Below, piece after piece: positions 24,342-31,523 of a stretch of 31,722 nt of DNA (its first letter is position 1; each line of letters begins with the position of its first letter). This DNA comes from a virus. Location: positions 1 to 31,722 of the IMG/VR virus record IMGVR_UViG_3300025154_000299. One strand, written 5' to 3'. The position numbers were made by a program, and so were the translations under genes. The notes under the pieces were generated by a model that did no database searches, was not told where the DNA came from, and saw only the letters and a program-made list of their open reading frames with translations.

Positions 24342-25190
24342 CTACAATCCAATCCTCAAATTATTAATTTTCTTCTTAATATTTTCTTTTCTTGCATGAG
24401 TATATAGAGATGTAGTTCCGAGCGATGCGTGGCCTAATTGATTCTGCAATTCTGGTAAAGTTAAAACATCTTGTTCTATTACACTGCTTGCGAATGAATG
24501 TCTTAATTGGTGAATACCAACCTTACAATCACCATCACAATAACTATTAAATATATAATTAACTGTATCCTTATTCAATTTCTCACTTCTTTCAGTTAAA
24601 AAAATATATGGACTATTAGCAAATTTATGTTTTTCTCTAATCTTCAAATAATCCTTAATAACTTTTATTGCAACATCATTTAATAATACAGTTCTTTCCT
24701 TATCACCTTTACCAATCAACTTCAACTCACCATTAACTAAATCTAAATTCCTCAATTTCAAATTTGTAATTTCTTCTCTTCTAATACCTGTATTAGCAAT
24801 CAAATAAATAATAGCAATATTTCTTATCCTATGCAAACTATATTTATTACTTACCTTATCTAAAAACTCAGATACTTGTGATTCTGTTACATCTGTTGGA
24901 TTACCTTTGCTTTGTATTTTAACAAAATCTCTCTTGATAACATTCACACTATCAATCAATCCCAACATCAATAAAAATTCATTAAACGATTTTAAACTTG
25001 ATAATTTCCTATTAATAGAACTAGAAGACAAATTACTAATCTCTTCCTTATATCTAATAATAGAATCTCTACTAATCTCATCATGTAAAATAAAGAAGTG
25101 ATTTAAGTCTGACACATAAGATGAAATAGTATTGTTAGATTTTGCTTGGTTAATTAAATAATTTTTATATTGTTCAATTCTATTTTTCAT
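24342..25190 (-). CDS. Tyrosine recombinase (XerC/XerD or phage-integrase type)
   Basis: A 282-residue recombinase with AAGGAG 9 bases before ATG 25190. Residues 1-85 form a SAM-like core-binding domain (YKNYLINQAKSNNTISSYVS, SSINRKLSSLKSFNEFL). The catalytic domain has all expected residues: Arg137 (NTGIRREEI), a Lys in IGKGDKERTV (about 160-167), His227-x-x-Arg230 (HQLRHSFAS), His254 (LGHASLGTTS) and the nucleophile Tyr263. At this size it resembles Xer recombinases and small plasmid integrases more than large phage integrases. It could resolve dimers of a circular plasmid-prophage or integrate the element. It marks the switch from leftward to rightward genes. Confidence 0.93.
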   Translation of the reverse strand: MKNRIEQYKNYLINQAKSNNTISSYVSDLNHFFILHDEISRDSIIRYKEEISNLSSSSINRKLSSLKSFNEFLLMLGLIDSVNVIKRDFVKIQSKGNPTDVTESQVSEFLDKVSNKYSLHRIRNIAIIYLIANTGIRREEITNLKLRNLDLVNGELKLIGKGDKERTVLLNDVAIKVIKDYLKIREKHKFANSPYIFLTERSEKLNKDTVNYIFNSYCDGDCKVGIHQLRHSFASSVIEQDVLTLPELQNQLGHASLGTTSLYTHARKENIKKKINNLRIGL

Positions 25191-25251
25191 ATTAATTTCT
25201 CCTTTTTATTTAATAATTTATTATTATGTTATGTAATTTATTTGTAGATTA

Positions 25252-25281
25252 ATTCTACCATAATATAATTATTAATGTCAA
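25252..25281 (-). promoter_or_regulatory. Promoter for the tyrosine recombinase
   Basis: Minus strand TTGACA (25276-25281), 18-base spacer, TAGAAT (25252-25257) with TGG before it as an extended -10. It lies about 60 bases upstream of ATG 25190. Confidence 0.7.
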
Positions 25282-25335
25282 TAGAAATATAAAAATAATT
25301 ATTAAAGTGATTTATTGTTTTAATTTTATGATTTA

Positions 25336-25411
25336 TATAATGTCATACACTAATAATTACCATGTATAATATGTCATACAGTCAAATATAATTAAATATA
25401 ACCGTCATACA
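25336..25411 (+). promoter_or_regulatory. Three GTCATACA direct repeats at 31-bp intervals with TATAAT boxes
   Basis: GTCATACA occurs at 25342-25349, 25373-25380 and 25404-25411, spaced exactly 31 bp apart, about three helical turns. TATAAT boxes (25336-25341, 25365-25370, 25387-25392) lie beside or between the repeats, so a bound protein would cover the promoter of the ribbon-helix-helix gene at 25483. The layout fits an autoregulated operator or a partition-type binding site. Confidence 0.7.
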
Positions 25412-25482
25412 AACTAACATATACAAAATAAACTAAACTATATCAATCAAATTATCAACAAATAAAAAGGAGTGATTTTAAA

Positions 25483-25758
25483 ATGATGATTAGTTTTAGA
25501 CTTAACAAAAGAAACGACAATGAATTAATTTCTCTTCTCAGCAAGCATGAAAATAATAATATGTCTGAATTTATTAGAGGTGTACTGAGGGATAGTTTAT
25601 TAACTAGTAAGAATATTATTGATGTTGAAGATCCATTTGCCACTGCATCCAATACGGATAATGTTGTTGAAATTAGGCAAGTTAATAAGAAAACAGATAT
25701 TAATAATACTAACAATAAATCTAGAGTTATAAAATGGAATAATCCAAATTTAAAATAG
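25483..25758 (+). CDS. Ribbon-helix-helix DNA-binding protein
   Basis: A 91-residue protein with AAGGAG 10 bases before its ATG. Residues 2-45 match the ribbon-helix-helix fold: a short strand MISFRLNKR, a first helix NDNELISLLSKHEN, the turn NNMSEFIRG, and a second helix VLRDSLLTS. Such dimers bind short direct or inverted repeats through the strand. The tail (46-91) is polar and Asn-rich. The GTCATACA repeats 72-140 bases upstream are the obvious candidate target, so it is probably an autorepressor and may set the copy number or partition of the element. Part of its tail coding sequence recurs downstream as a 22-bp repeat. Confidence 0.8.
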   Translation: MMISFRLNKRNDNELISLLSKHENNNMSEFIRGVLRDSLLTSKNIIDVEDPFATASNTDNVVEIRQVNKKTDINNTNNKSRVIKWNNPNLK

Positions 25759-26039
25759 GAGGATTATATGAAACAATTAACTAACGCAATCACCAATATA
25801 ATAAATTTTATAAAAAGTATAAAATACACTAATAATATAGACATAGATCCATCAAATGACTTAATAATGAATACAGATAATGTTGCTAGTTTTATATGTA
25901 GAAAAACAGGAATACCTATTGAAATAGTTTTAGAAGTATTAGGTGTAGAAGATGATTGGTTGCATGAAAATGGTTTTTATGATGAAGACGAAGATTAAGA
26001 CTGATAAATTAATATTTTGCATCCAATACGGATAATGTT
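25644..26039 (+). repeat. 22-bp exact direct repeat with a third diverged copy
   Basis: The 22-base sequence at 25644-25665, starting TGCATCCAATACGG, is repeated exactly at 26018-26039. The first copy is inside the ribbon-helix-helix gene and the second is intergenic, just before the gene at 26069. A related copy, AATACAGATAATGTT, lies around 25870 in the gene at 25768, giving both proteins the tetrapeptide NTDNV with the same flanks. Confidence 0.75.
25768..25998 (+). CDS. Small acidic protein of 76 residues
   Basis: I do not recognise a named family. TAGGAGG lies 6 bases before the ATG, and the stop of the ribbon-helix-helix gene is 10 bases upstream, so the two form an operon. Residues 36-70 look like a small helical domain (VASFICRKTGIPIEIVLEVL, GVEDDWLHENGF), followed by an acidic tail DEDED. 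A small regulatory partner or DNA-binding protein is possible. There is no membrane segment. Confidence 0.6.
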   Translation: MKQLTNAITNIINFIKSIKYTNNIDIDPSNDLIMNTDNVASFICRKTGIPIEIVLEVLGVEDDWLHENGFYDEDED

Positions 26040-26068
26040 AATTAATTATATAGGAGGCATATAACAAC

Positions 26069-26278
26069 ATGAATATTATAAGTATTAGTATTTTGCAAGA
26101 TATTTTAATTATAGTAGGAATAGTAATTATAGATTGGTTAACTAATAGTATTGTTATAGAAGAAAAACAAAAATATGTAAAATTATTCACAACAATAATA
26201 GGATTAACATTGATATTATATATGACATTAAAATTATCAATAAGTATATCAAAAATGTTCCTAATAGGAGGTTTTTAA
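26069..26278 (+). CDS. Small membrane protein, two predicted helices
   Basis: A 69-residue protein with TAGGAGG 12 bases before the ATG. Hydrophobic segments at about 9-31 (ILQDILIIVGIVIIDWLTNS) and 40-62 (LFTTIIGLTLILYMTLKLSI) are separated by a charged loop EEKQKY. Its stop abuts the next ATG, and its last codons contain the ribosome binding site of that gene, so expression is coupled. The function is unknown; size, topology and context suit a holin-like or conjugation-type membrane component. Confidence 0.6.
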   Translation: MNIISISILQDILIIVGIVIIDWLTNSIVIEEKQKYVKLFTTIIGLTLILYMTLKLSISISKMFLIGGF

Positions 26279-26569
26279 ATGAGTAAGTACATTTATACTT
26301 TATTATTTGTTATCCTAACCCCCATGCCTTGTTATGCCATGACTATTTATGAATTAATGAAGGAAACAGTAGGATATGGTAAGCCAGGATTTGCAATACT
26401 CCTAATTGGTGGCTGTGCTGTTGCTGCTTTTATACTAGAACAAATATGTAAAATAATAGGTAAACAGAATTTTGCTGTATTAATAGGTATAGTTGCTACA
26501 TTTGTTGCTACTGCAATTATGATAGATTCTGGTTTAGAGATAGTAAATAAATTATTAAGATATTTTTAA
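26279..26569 (+). CDS. Small secreted/membrane protein, VirB2-pilin or phage-coat-like architecture
   Basis: A 96-residue protein. Residues 1-20 are a signal peptide (MSKYIYTLLFVILTPMPCYA) with a likely cleavage after CYA. The mature part of about 76 residues has an amphipathic start (MTIYELMKETVGYG) and two membrane helices (about 37-55, ILLIGGCAVAAFIL; about 65-82, FAVLIGIVATFVATAIM) separated by the short charged loop KIIGKQN. This is the layout of VirB2/TrbC pilins and, more loosely, filamentous phage major coat proteins; small holins are the main alternative but rarely have a cleaved signal. AGGAGG is 7 bases upstream. Confidence 0.65.
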   Translation: MSKYIYTLLFVILTPMPCYAMTIYELMKETVGYGKPGFAILLIGGCAVAAFILEQICKIIGKQNFAVLIGIVATFVATAIMIDSGLEIVNKLLRYF

Positions 26570-26593
26570 ATTTAATAAAGGAGAAATATAAAT

Positions 26594-26980
26594 ATGTTTT
26601 TATTAATAATACCAATATTATTATTTGTTATAACTTGTTTATGTCTACCTCAATTGATGATACAGATTATTATTGGTGCATTTGGATATTTTACTTGTAG
26701 AGCATTGACTAAACGTAACTTGTCAAAAATGATTATAGTCATAACTATATTTTCTTGCCTAAGTACAGTTATGGAGAAAGTATTACCTATAGTTGAGGAA
26801 GAGCAGAAGAAACAACAATATGTAGAAGATAAAATTGATGATGTTAAAAAATATGTTAATCCTACCAGTAAATTATTTAATAAAGAAGATATACAATCAC
26901 CAATTGATAAAATTATTGAAAAGAATTTACCTGATAATTCATTTCTAAGAAAAATAACTGAGTATCCAAGGACTAAATAA
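26594..26980 (+). CDS. Membrane protein with a charged C-terminal domain
   Basis: A 128-residue protein with AAAGGAG 12 bases before the ATG. Three hydrophobic stretches (about 2-20, 20-38, 45-62) make an N-terminal membrane part. The second half (63-128) is charged and helical (EEEQKKQQYVEDKIDDVKKY) and probably cytoplasmic. It lies between the pilin-like gene and the anchored Asn/Lys-rich protein and is expressed with them. No family is recognised; it may be a membrane-assembly partner. Confidence 0.6.
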   Translation: MFLLIIPILLFVITCLCLPQLMIQIIIGAFGYFTCRALTKRNLSKMIIVITIFSCLSTVMEKVLPIVEEEQKKQQYVEDKIDDVKKYVNPTSKLFNKEDIQSPIDKIIEKNLPDNSFLRKITEYPRTK

Positions 26981-27001
26981 AGAATGGAATGGAGTGATAC
27001 A

Positions 27002-27703
27002 ATGCAAACTATCATAGTTAATAAAGTTATTATAGGTGCAATGGCATTGTTTGTTATGTTAGGATTCAATAGTTTATGGTTTGACAATGACAATATTGAT
27101 GCAAAAATTTATAATTATAATAATGGTAGGTTTTACGGTGAGTTAATGATTAAGGATAGAAAATTACCTTTAATTGTTAGTGTAAATGTTGATGCGAATA
27201 ATGGTAATAGCAATGAGAAAACTTACAATGAGAATAAAAATTATAACGAGAATAAGGAATATACTGAGTATAAAGAGAATATTGATAAAAAGGAATTAAA
27301 TGATAATAAGTTATATAATGAGCAAAAAGATCATAATATTAGCAATAATATCAATAAAAAAGAGGAAATAATCAATAAAGATGATATAAATAAGAGGGAG
27401 AATATTAATAAAAAAGAAGAAAAACACAATGAAAATATTAAAATAACTGATGATTATACACCTGGGAGTATTGATATTGTAATTGAAAATAATGTAAATA
27501 AGATTAAAATTAATCGTGATATGGGTAGTAAAGAAATGAGTGATGTTGATAAGGAATTGTATATAGAAATAATAAGAGGTACAATGGATCATGTTAAGAC
27601 TTTGAATGTGCCTGAAAGAAAAAGGTTATTAGATATATTTAAAGAATTTTTAAAACATATTAATAGACCAAAGGAAAGTAAAATTAAATGGTTTAAATGG
27701 TAA
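27002..27703 (+). CDS. Membrane-anchored protein with long Asn/Lys/Glu-rich linker
   Basis: A 233-residue protein. I chose ATG 27002, 7 bases after TGGAG, over the upstream ATG at 26984. Residues about 4-22 are one membrane helix (IIVNKVIIGAMALFVMLGF). Residues about 70-150 are a low-complexity run of Asn, Glu, Lys and Tyr with repeated NENKNYNENKEYTEYKEN-like units, then a compact C-terminal domain (SIDIVIENN, VDKELYIEIIRGTMDH, ERKRLLDIFKEFLKHI). A single-pass protein projecting a folded domain on a flexible stalk would suit a surface or minor virion protein. The function is unknown. Confidence 0.6.
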   Translation: MQTIIVNKVIIGAMALFVMLGFNSLWFDNDNIDAKIYNYNNGRFYGELMIKDRKLPLIVSVNVDANNGNSNEKTYNENKNYNENKEYTEYKENIDKKELNDNKLYNEQKDHNISNNINKKEEIINKDDINKRENINKKEEKHNENIKITDDYTPGSIDIVIENNVNKIKINRDMGSKEMSDVDKELYIEIIRGTMDHVKTLNVPERKRLLDIFKEFLKHINRPKESKIKWFKW

Positions 27704-27708
27704 TATTA

Positions 27709-27745
27709 TTAATGCTTATAATTATTGTTAATGTTTATAATTATT
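27709..27745. repeat. Two 18-bp direct repeats at the gene junction
   Basis: TTAATGCTTATAATTATT (27709-27726) and TTAATGTTTATAATTATT (27728-27745) differ at one base. They lie between the end of the gene at 27703 and the 3' end of the XRE gene. This could be a replication slippage product or a binding site. Confidence 0.5.
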
Positions 27746-28060
27746 AATTTTAACTTCATTATATATTTTTCTTTGCAAATTCAAATCATTAAGTAATAAT
27801 TTCTTTACAGTTAATGAAATCTTGCCAAATTTATTAAATAATTCTATTTCATCTATTTCATAAAAATCAGCAATATTCTTAATTGTGGTATCACTTGGTA
27901 ATTTTCTACCATGTTCAATGTCACTTAGATATGTAGGACTGATATTTATAGATTTTGATGCCGAAGATAATGTTAATTTTTTACTTAATCTTAAATTTTG
28001 CAAGTAATTACCAGTATCTATATTCCTATTTGTAATATCTTTAAGTTTATCTATATCCAA
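27728..28060 (-). CDS. XRE-family helix-turn-helix transcriptional regulator
   Basis: A 110-residue Cro/CI-type regulator starting at TTG 28060, 8-9 bases after GAGG. Residues about 18-70 hold the helix-turn-helix: NYLQNLRLSKKLTLSSASKS, INISPTYLSDIEHGRKLPSD and TTIKNIADFYEI. The C terminus is a short helical tail. It is divergent from the FtsK gene with a gap of 78 bases, so it probably represses its own and the FtsK promoter, controlling transfer or replication. It may be the lysogeny-type switch of the module, although no partner repressor is seen. Confidence 0.85.
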   Translation of the reverse strand: MDIDKLKDITNRNIDTGNYLQNLRLSKKLTLSSASKSINISPTYLSDIEHGRKLPSDTTIKNIADFYEIDEIELFNKFGKISLTVKKLLLNDLNLQRKIYNEVKINNYKH

Positions 28061-28138
28061 GTTAATCACCTCAATGTAGGGTGTAGTTATTGCTTAGTTT
28101 GTCTTAAAGAGATAATTATATACGAGGAGATATTTGTT

Positions 28139-29527
28139 ATGGGAGATAATAATAAGAAGGATAAGATTAAAATTAAGGGGAAAGTAGATAAGGTAGATAT
28201 TAAAGAAAATTGGAAGAAATATAAATCTGATTTAAAGGAAAGTTTTAAGAAGTATCTATGGGATATACAGCTTGGATATAAACCATTAAAACCTGAGAAG
28301 AAAGAAGATTTAAAAACATCAGTAAAGAAACTAATTAGATGTAGGAAAGGTAGGACTGTAGAATCAGAGATAGAGAGTATTATGTCTGAATGTGGTTTAT
28401 ATAATAATTCAGGTAGATACGCATACCATATTAAAACTATTAGATATGAAGATAATGATAACCATTATACTACTTTATGGAGATTACCATATAGTATGAC
28501 ATTTAAAATGTATATTGATAAAACATTAAATTTTGCTAACTCATTAGTTGCTCAAGTTATTATAGAAGAAGATAATGGATTATTAAAGATAGAAGTATTT
28601 AAAGGTGTTATTCCTAGAAAGGTTAATTATAAATTTATTACTATGGAATATTTGGATAAGTACATTCTTCCTGTTCCTGTAGGAATCAACCAGATGGGTT
28701 TAGAAATTTGGGAAATGTTAGATGTTTATAATGTTTTAATATCAGGTTCAGTTGGAAGAGGGAAAAGTGTTTTAGCAACTGGTTGGGCAGATGCATTACT
28801 TCAAAATCCAAATGTATTATTATTTGTAATTGATCTAGCTATGACTGATTTTATTCATCTACAAGAATATACTATATTTGCTGGAGACATAGAGAAAGCA
28901 AGATTAGTATTAGATATGCTATGGGATGAAACTAAAAGGAGATTGGATGTATTAGTTAAATATAAGAAAAGAAGATTAAGAGACTATAACTTATCATATC
29001 CTGATGCGAAACTTCCTTACCTTGTATTATTTATTGATGAATTTGCTTTTACTGCTCCTGGAAAATTTCATACCAAACAAGAGAAAATATTATTAAATTA
29101 TTTGCAGAAGAAGACATATGATTTAGCACAATTAGGTAGAAAAGCAGGGGTAAGATTAGTTATATGTATGCAGAGACCAGATAGAGATTTAATATCACCT
29201 ATCATTAAGAATAATTTAAGTGGCAGAATTAGTTTTAAATGTAATGATTTTGGTCATAGTTTAACAGTATTAGGTAATAGAGATGCATTATATTTACCTG
29301 ATGTTCAAGGAAGATTTATATCATTGTATAATAGTAAACAAATGGAATTGCAAGCATTATATTTAGATCCAGATATAGCAATGGATAGATGTAAGTTATT
29401 TAATAATCTATTTGATAGGAAAAAGACAGTTGCTAAATATTTCTACAAAGGTGATGAATCCAATGCTGACCCATTTATTCAATTTCAAATCAATGACAAC
29501 GAGACAAAAAGGTTATTACCGAGATAA
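28139..29527 (+). CDS. FtsK/SpoIIIE-type DNA translocase ATPase
   Basis: A 462-residue protein. ATG 28139 has GAGGAG 8-9 bases upstream; the longer frame from 27998 would overlap the XRE gene. Residues 195-360 are the RecA-like motor: Walker A SGSVGRGKSV (202-211), Walker B LVLFIDEFAF (296-305), and the downstream CMQRPDRDLISPIIKNNLSG and PDVQGRFI segments typical of FtsK and Gram-positive coupling proteins. No membrane helix is found, unlike FtsK itself. Its size and pairing with the next gene resemble coupling ATPases of conjugative elements, and also the ATPase of filamentous phages. It moves DNA for transfer, segregation or packaging. Confidence 0.88.
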   Translation: MGDNNKKDKIKIKGKVDKVDIKENWKKYKSDLKESFKKYLWDIQLGYKPLKPEKKEDLKTSVKKLIRCRKGRTVESEIESIMSECGLYNNSGRYAYHIKTIRYEDNDNHYTTLWRLPYSMTFKMYIDKTLNFANSLVAQVIIEEDNGLLKIEVFKGVIPRKVNYKFITMEYLDKYILPVPVGINQMGLEIWEMLDVYNVLISGSVGRGKSVLATGWADALLQNPNVLLFVIDLAMTDFIHLQEYTIFAGDIEKARLVLDMLWDETKRRLDVLVKYKKRRLRDYNLSYPDAKLPYLVLFIDEFAFTAPGKFHTKQEKILLNYLQKKTYDLAQLGRKAGVRLVICMQRPDRDLISPIIKNNLSGRISFKCNDFGHSLTVLGNRDALYLPDVQGRFISLYNSKQMELQALYLDPDIAMDRCKLFNNLFDRKKTVAKYFYKGDESNADPFIQFQINDNETKRLLPR

Positions 29528-30203
29528 GTGCATAGTTGATATAATAGAAGAATTTGGAATATTGACAACAGAGCAATTATATCTGTTGTTTTTTTCTAAT
29601 ATAAAATATGGGATAGTTAAATGTAGAGAGAGATTAAGGATATTGAAAGGGAAAATGAAGATTGATAATATTAGATTAGATATTAATGAGTGTAATATTC
29701 ATTTTACAAATAAGAAGTATAAGAATAATAGGTTTGTTTCACATGATATAAATAGAAATTGGGGATTTATTTATTTGTTGAGGTATGTGAATATTAATTA
29801 TAAATATTATAAGTTTAATGATATTGAGATAGAGTATGTTATGGAGTGTGGTAAAAGACCAGATGGAATTATAGGATTTATTAATTATGTAACAAATGAA
29901 TATAAGTATTATATTATTGAAAGCGATAAATTTGAAAGTAATAATAAATTTATGAAGATTATTAATTATAACGAGATATTTAAAAATAAATTATATTTAA
30001 ATGAATATTGGGCAAATAGGGTGAAGAGATTCCCTAATATATTGATTGTGTGTAATAGTGAAAATAAGAAATTGAAAGTTTTAAAGAGTGTAGAGGTAGA
30101 TAATATCAAGTATGATTATATTGATAATGGTGTAGAGAAGAAATTGGGGATAAAGTTTATAGTCAAAACTGTTGATGAGATTAAATTATATTTAGGATTG
30201 TGA
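29493..30203 (+). CDS. Replication-relaxation family protein
   Basis: About 236 residues if read from ATG 29493; an upstream ATG at 29412 overlaps the FtsK gene by 116 bases. Neither start has a good ribosome binding site, so translation is probably coupled to FtsK. The N terminus has a winged-helix pattern (ILTTEQLYLLFFSNIKYGIV, CRERLRILKGKMKIDN). The second half has a nuclease-like core (CGKRPDGIIGFI, then KYYIIESDKFE) and a LNEYWANRVKRFPNILIVC segment. This matches the Replic_Relax family of Gram-positive plasmids and phages, thought to act in replication or DNA relaxation; the activity is not well established. Confidence 0.75.
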   Translation: MTTRQKGYYRDKCIVDIIEEFGILTTEQLYLLFFSNIKYGIVKCRERLRILKGKMKIDNIRLDINECNIHFTNKKYKNNRFVSHDINRNWGFIYLLRYVNINYKYYKFNDIEIEYVMECGKRPDGIIGFINYVTNEYKYYIIESDKFESNNKFMKIINYNEIFKNKLYLNEYWANRVKRFPNILIVCNSENKKLKVLKSVEVDNIKYDYIDNGVEKKLGIKFIVKTVDEIKLYLGL

Positions 30204-30398
30204 TATTTTTTTTGTAAATTTATTGGTTGTACATTATAGTATTATAGTATTGTTATATATGTAAATTATGAGATAGTACAATATGTATGACAATATGATA
30301 GAAGATATGAGTTAAGATATATGTAGGAATATATATTGTAGAATATATAAATTAACTTGTCCAATACTATTAATTACTTAATAGGTGAATCAGGAGTA

Positions 30399-30439
30399 AG
30401 AAGTTAGAAGTATGAGAACTTCTGTGGTATGGATTTTTT
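30399..30439 (+). terminator. Hairpin and T-run after the replication-relaxation gene
   Basis: AGAAGTT (30399-30405) pairs with AACTTCT (30417-30423). TTTTTT follows at 30434-30439 after a ten-base gap. The gap makes it a weak terminator. Confidence 0.4.
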
Positions 30440-30544
30440 AGGTTGGATTTGAGATGGATAGGTGATATGTGTGATGGTAGGTTGTTAAATTGTTTAGTAT
30501 GCCCCATGCTAATTGATTGATTAGTTGATTTATTGCGTGAATAG

Positions 30545-30645
30545 TTAATTAGATAAATAATTAATTAGATAAATATATAATTAGACAGAAATAGTTAATT
30601 AGACAAATAATTATATTATTAAGTTATTAAAATATTAATTAGATA
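30545..30645 (+). repeat. Iteron-like TTAATTAGA(T/C)A repeats
   Basis: Copies start at 30545, 30561, 30577 (one mismatch, ATAATTAGACA), 30595 and 30635, so intervals are 16, 16, 18 and 40 bases. This periodic set lies in the AT-rich gap after the replication-relaxation gene. Such repeats often bind an initiator at plasmid origins, but AT-rich DNA makes chance repeats common. Confidence 0.5.
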
Positions 30646-30778
30646 GTTAATTGAAATAATAAAAATATTTTTTATTCTGTGTATAGATTAAATTTTAATG
30701 GACAAGATAAATGCAAGATAAGATAAAGGATTGAAACAAAATAATAAAAATAAAATGAAAATAGAAAGGATAATTTAA

Positions 30779-31069
30779 ATGGAGAATATAGAGAACGTAA
30801 GTAAGGCAAGTATTGATGTTAATGTGAAAAATATAATGTATATATCATCAATAATATGTTTATCATTATTCTCTATAGCAGGATTAATGATAGGAGATAT
30901 AGGAAATAGAAGTGGTATAGGGATATTAGGATTGAGTGATTTATTTAAGTATATTAGTTTTATTTGTTATGGATTAAGTGTGTTTTGTGGTAGTTTGTTA
31001 TGGTATTTTGGGTATGTGTATAGGGATCATGGATTAACCTCCTCCTTCATAAGAATACATTGTAAATAG
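30779..31069 (+). CDS. Small membrane protein with two helices
   Basis: A 96-residue protein with GAAAGGA 8 bases before the ATG. Hydrophobic segments at about 20-42 (IMYISSIICLSLFSIAGLMI) and 56-80 (ISFICYGLSVFCGSLLWYFG) are separated by a glycine-rich loop (GDIGNRSGIGILGLSD). The C terminus is short and basic. It is followed by a clear terminator, so it may be its own transcription unit. The function is unknown; the loop and topology do not match a family I know. Confidence 0.6.
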   Translation: MENIENVSKASIDVNVKNIMYISSIICLSLFSIAGLMIGDIGNRSGIGILGLSDLFKYISFICYGLSVFCGSLLWYFGYVYRDHGLTSSFIRIHCK

Positions 31070-31085
31070 ATGAATAATTTAGTTT

Positions 31086-31114
31086 AATCTCTCTAAATGG
31101 GAGATTATTTTTTT
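31086..31114 (+). terminator. Intrinsic terminator
   Basis: AATCTC (31086-31091) pairs with GAGATT (31101-31106) with an inner T-A-rich loop, followed by ATTTTTTT. It lies 17 bases after the stop of the gene at 30779. Confidence 0.75.
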
Positions 31115-31232
31115 GATAAAGTTTAAATTAGAATATAAATAAATTTAAAGAATAAAGTTTAATTTTATGGGTAGATTAATTATAGAAATAGATTGTTAAT
31201 ATAAAAATACATATAAATTAAAGGAGAGAATT

Positions 31233-31523
31233 ATGATAATTAATGTGCAGAATATGGGTGGATATTATTTAGTTATGGAGTTTATTGAAGGTAGTGTGGT
31301 TAATTTGATTATTGGGAAGGATGTTGATATAGGATTTGATAATATAGATACTAAATTTAATATAGAAAAAGTTGTTGTGTTTAGGAAGAATGGAGATGTT
31401 ATTAAAGATTTAAGTGAGTTTAGCAAGGAAGAGATTAGAGTTTATAAGAAGTATATGAAATTGATTGAATATGGTGATAAGTTTGTTAGTGTGTTGGATT
31501 ATAGGAGTAGGTATGTTGAGTAA
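31233..31523 (+). CDS. Unknown protein of 96 residues
   Basis: I do not recognise this protein. AAAGGAGAG lies just upstream of ATG 31233. It appears beta-rich at the start (MIINVQNMGGYYLVMEFIEG, VVNLIIGKDVDIG) and more helical and charged at the end (SEFSKEEIRVYKKYMKLIEY). No membrane segment or signal peptide is seen. The end overlaps the next gene by 11 bases. Confidence 0.55.
   Translation: MIINVQNMGGYYLVMEFIEGSVVNLIIGKDVDIGFDNIDTKFNIEKVVVFRKNGDVIKDLSEFSKEEIRVYKKYMKLIEYGDKFVSVLDYRSRYVE

Larger units (their letters stand above)
30204..30778. other. Long non-coding AT-rich region, possible replication origin
   Basis: 575 bases without a supported gene on either strand. It contains a weak terminator-like hairpin (30399-30439), an inverted GTCATACA (TGTATGAC, 30284-30291), GATTGATTAGTTGATT repeats near 30513, and the iteron-like repeats at 30545-30645. 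A replication-relaxation gene immediately upstream makes an origin plausible. I see no clear promoter. Confidence 0.5.

Noticed and set aside
25483-25998. Ribbon-helix-helix gene plus 76-residue gene as a toxin-antitoxin pair
   Set aside because: The second protein is acidic and lacks any ParE, RelE, Doc or other toxin pattern; the pair fits a regulator and small partner better.
26650-27592. Minus-strand open frames across the membrane-protein genes
   Set aside because: They are shadows of the plus-strand genes: no ribosome binding site and low-complexity translation, while the plus-strand genes have good sites.
27998-28138. Longer N terminus for the FtsK-type protein
   Set aside because: The extension overlaps the XRE gene and its promoter gap, lacks a ribosome binding site, and is a hydrophobic low-complexity translation; ATG 28139 has GAGGAG upstream.
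30204-30778. CRISPR array in the repeat-rich gap
   Set aside because: Repeats are only 11 bases, imperfect, with 5-29-base gaps of AT-rich sequence; no spacer-repeat pattern or cas genes.
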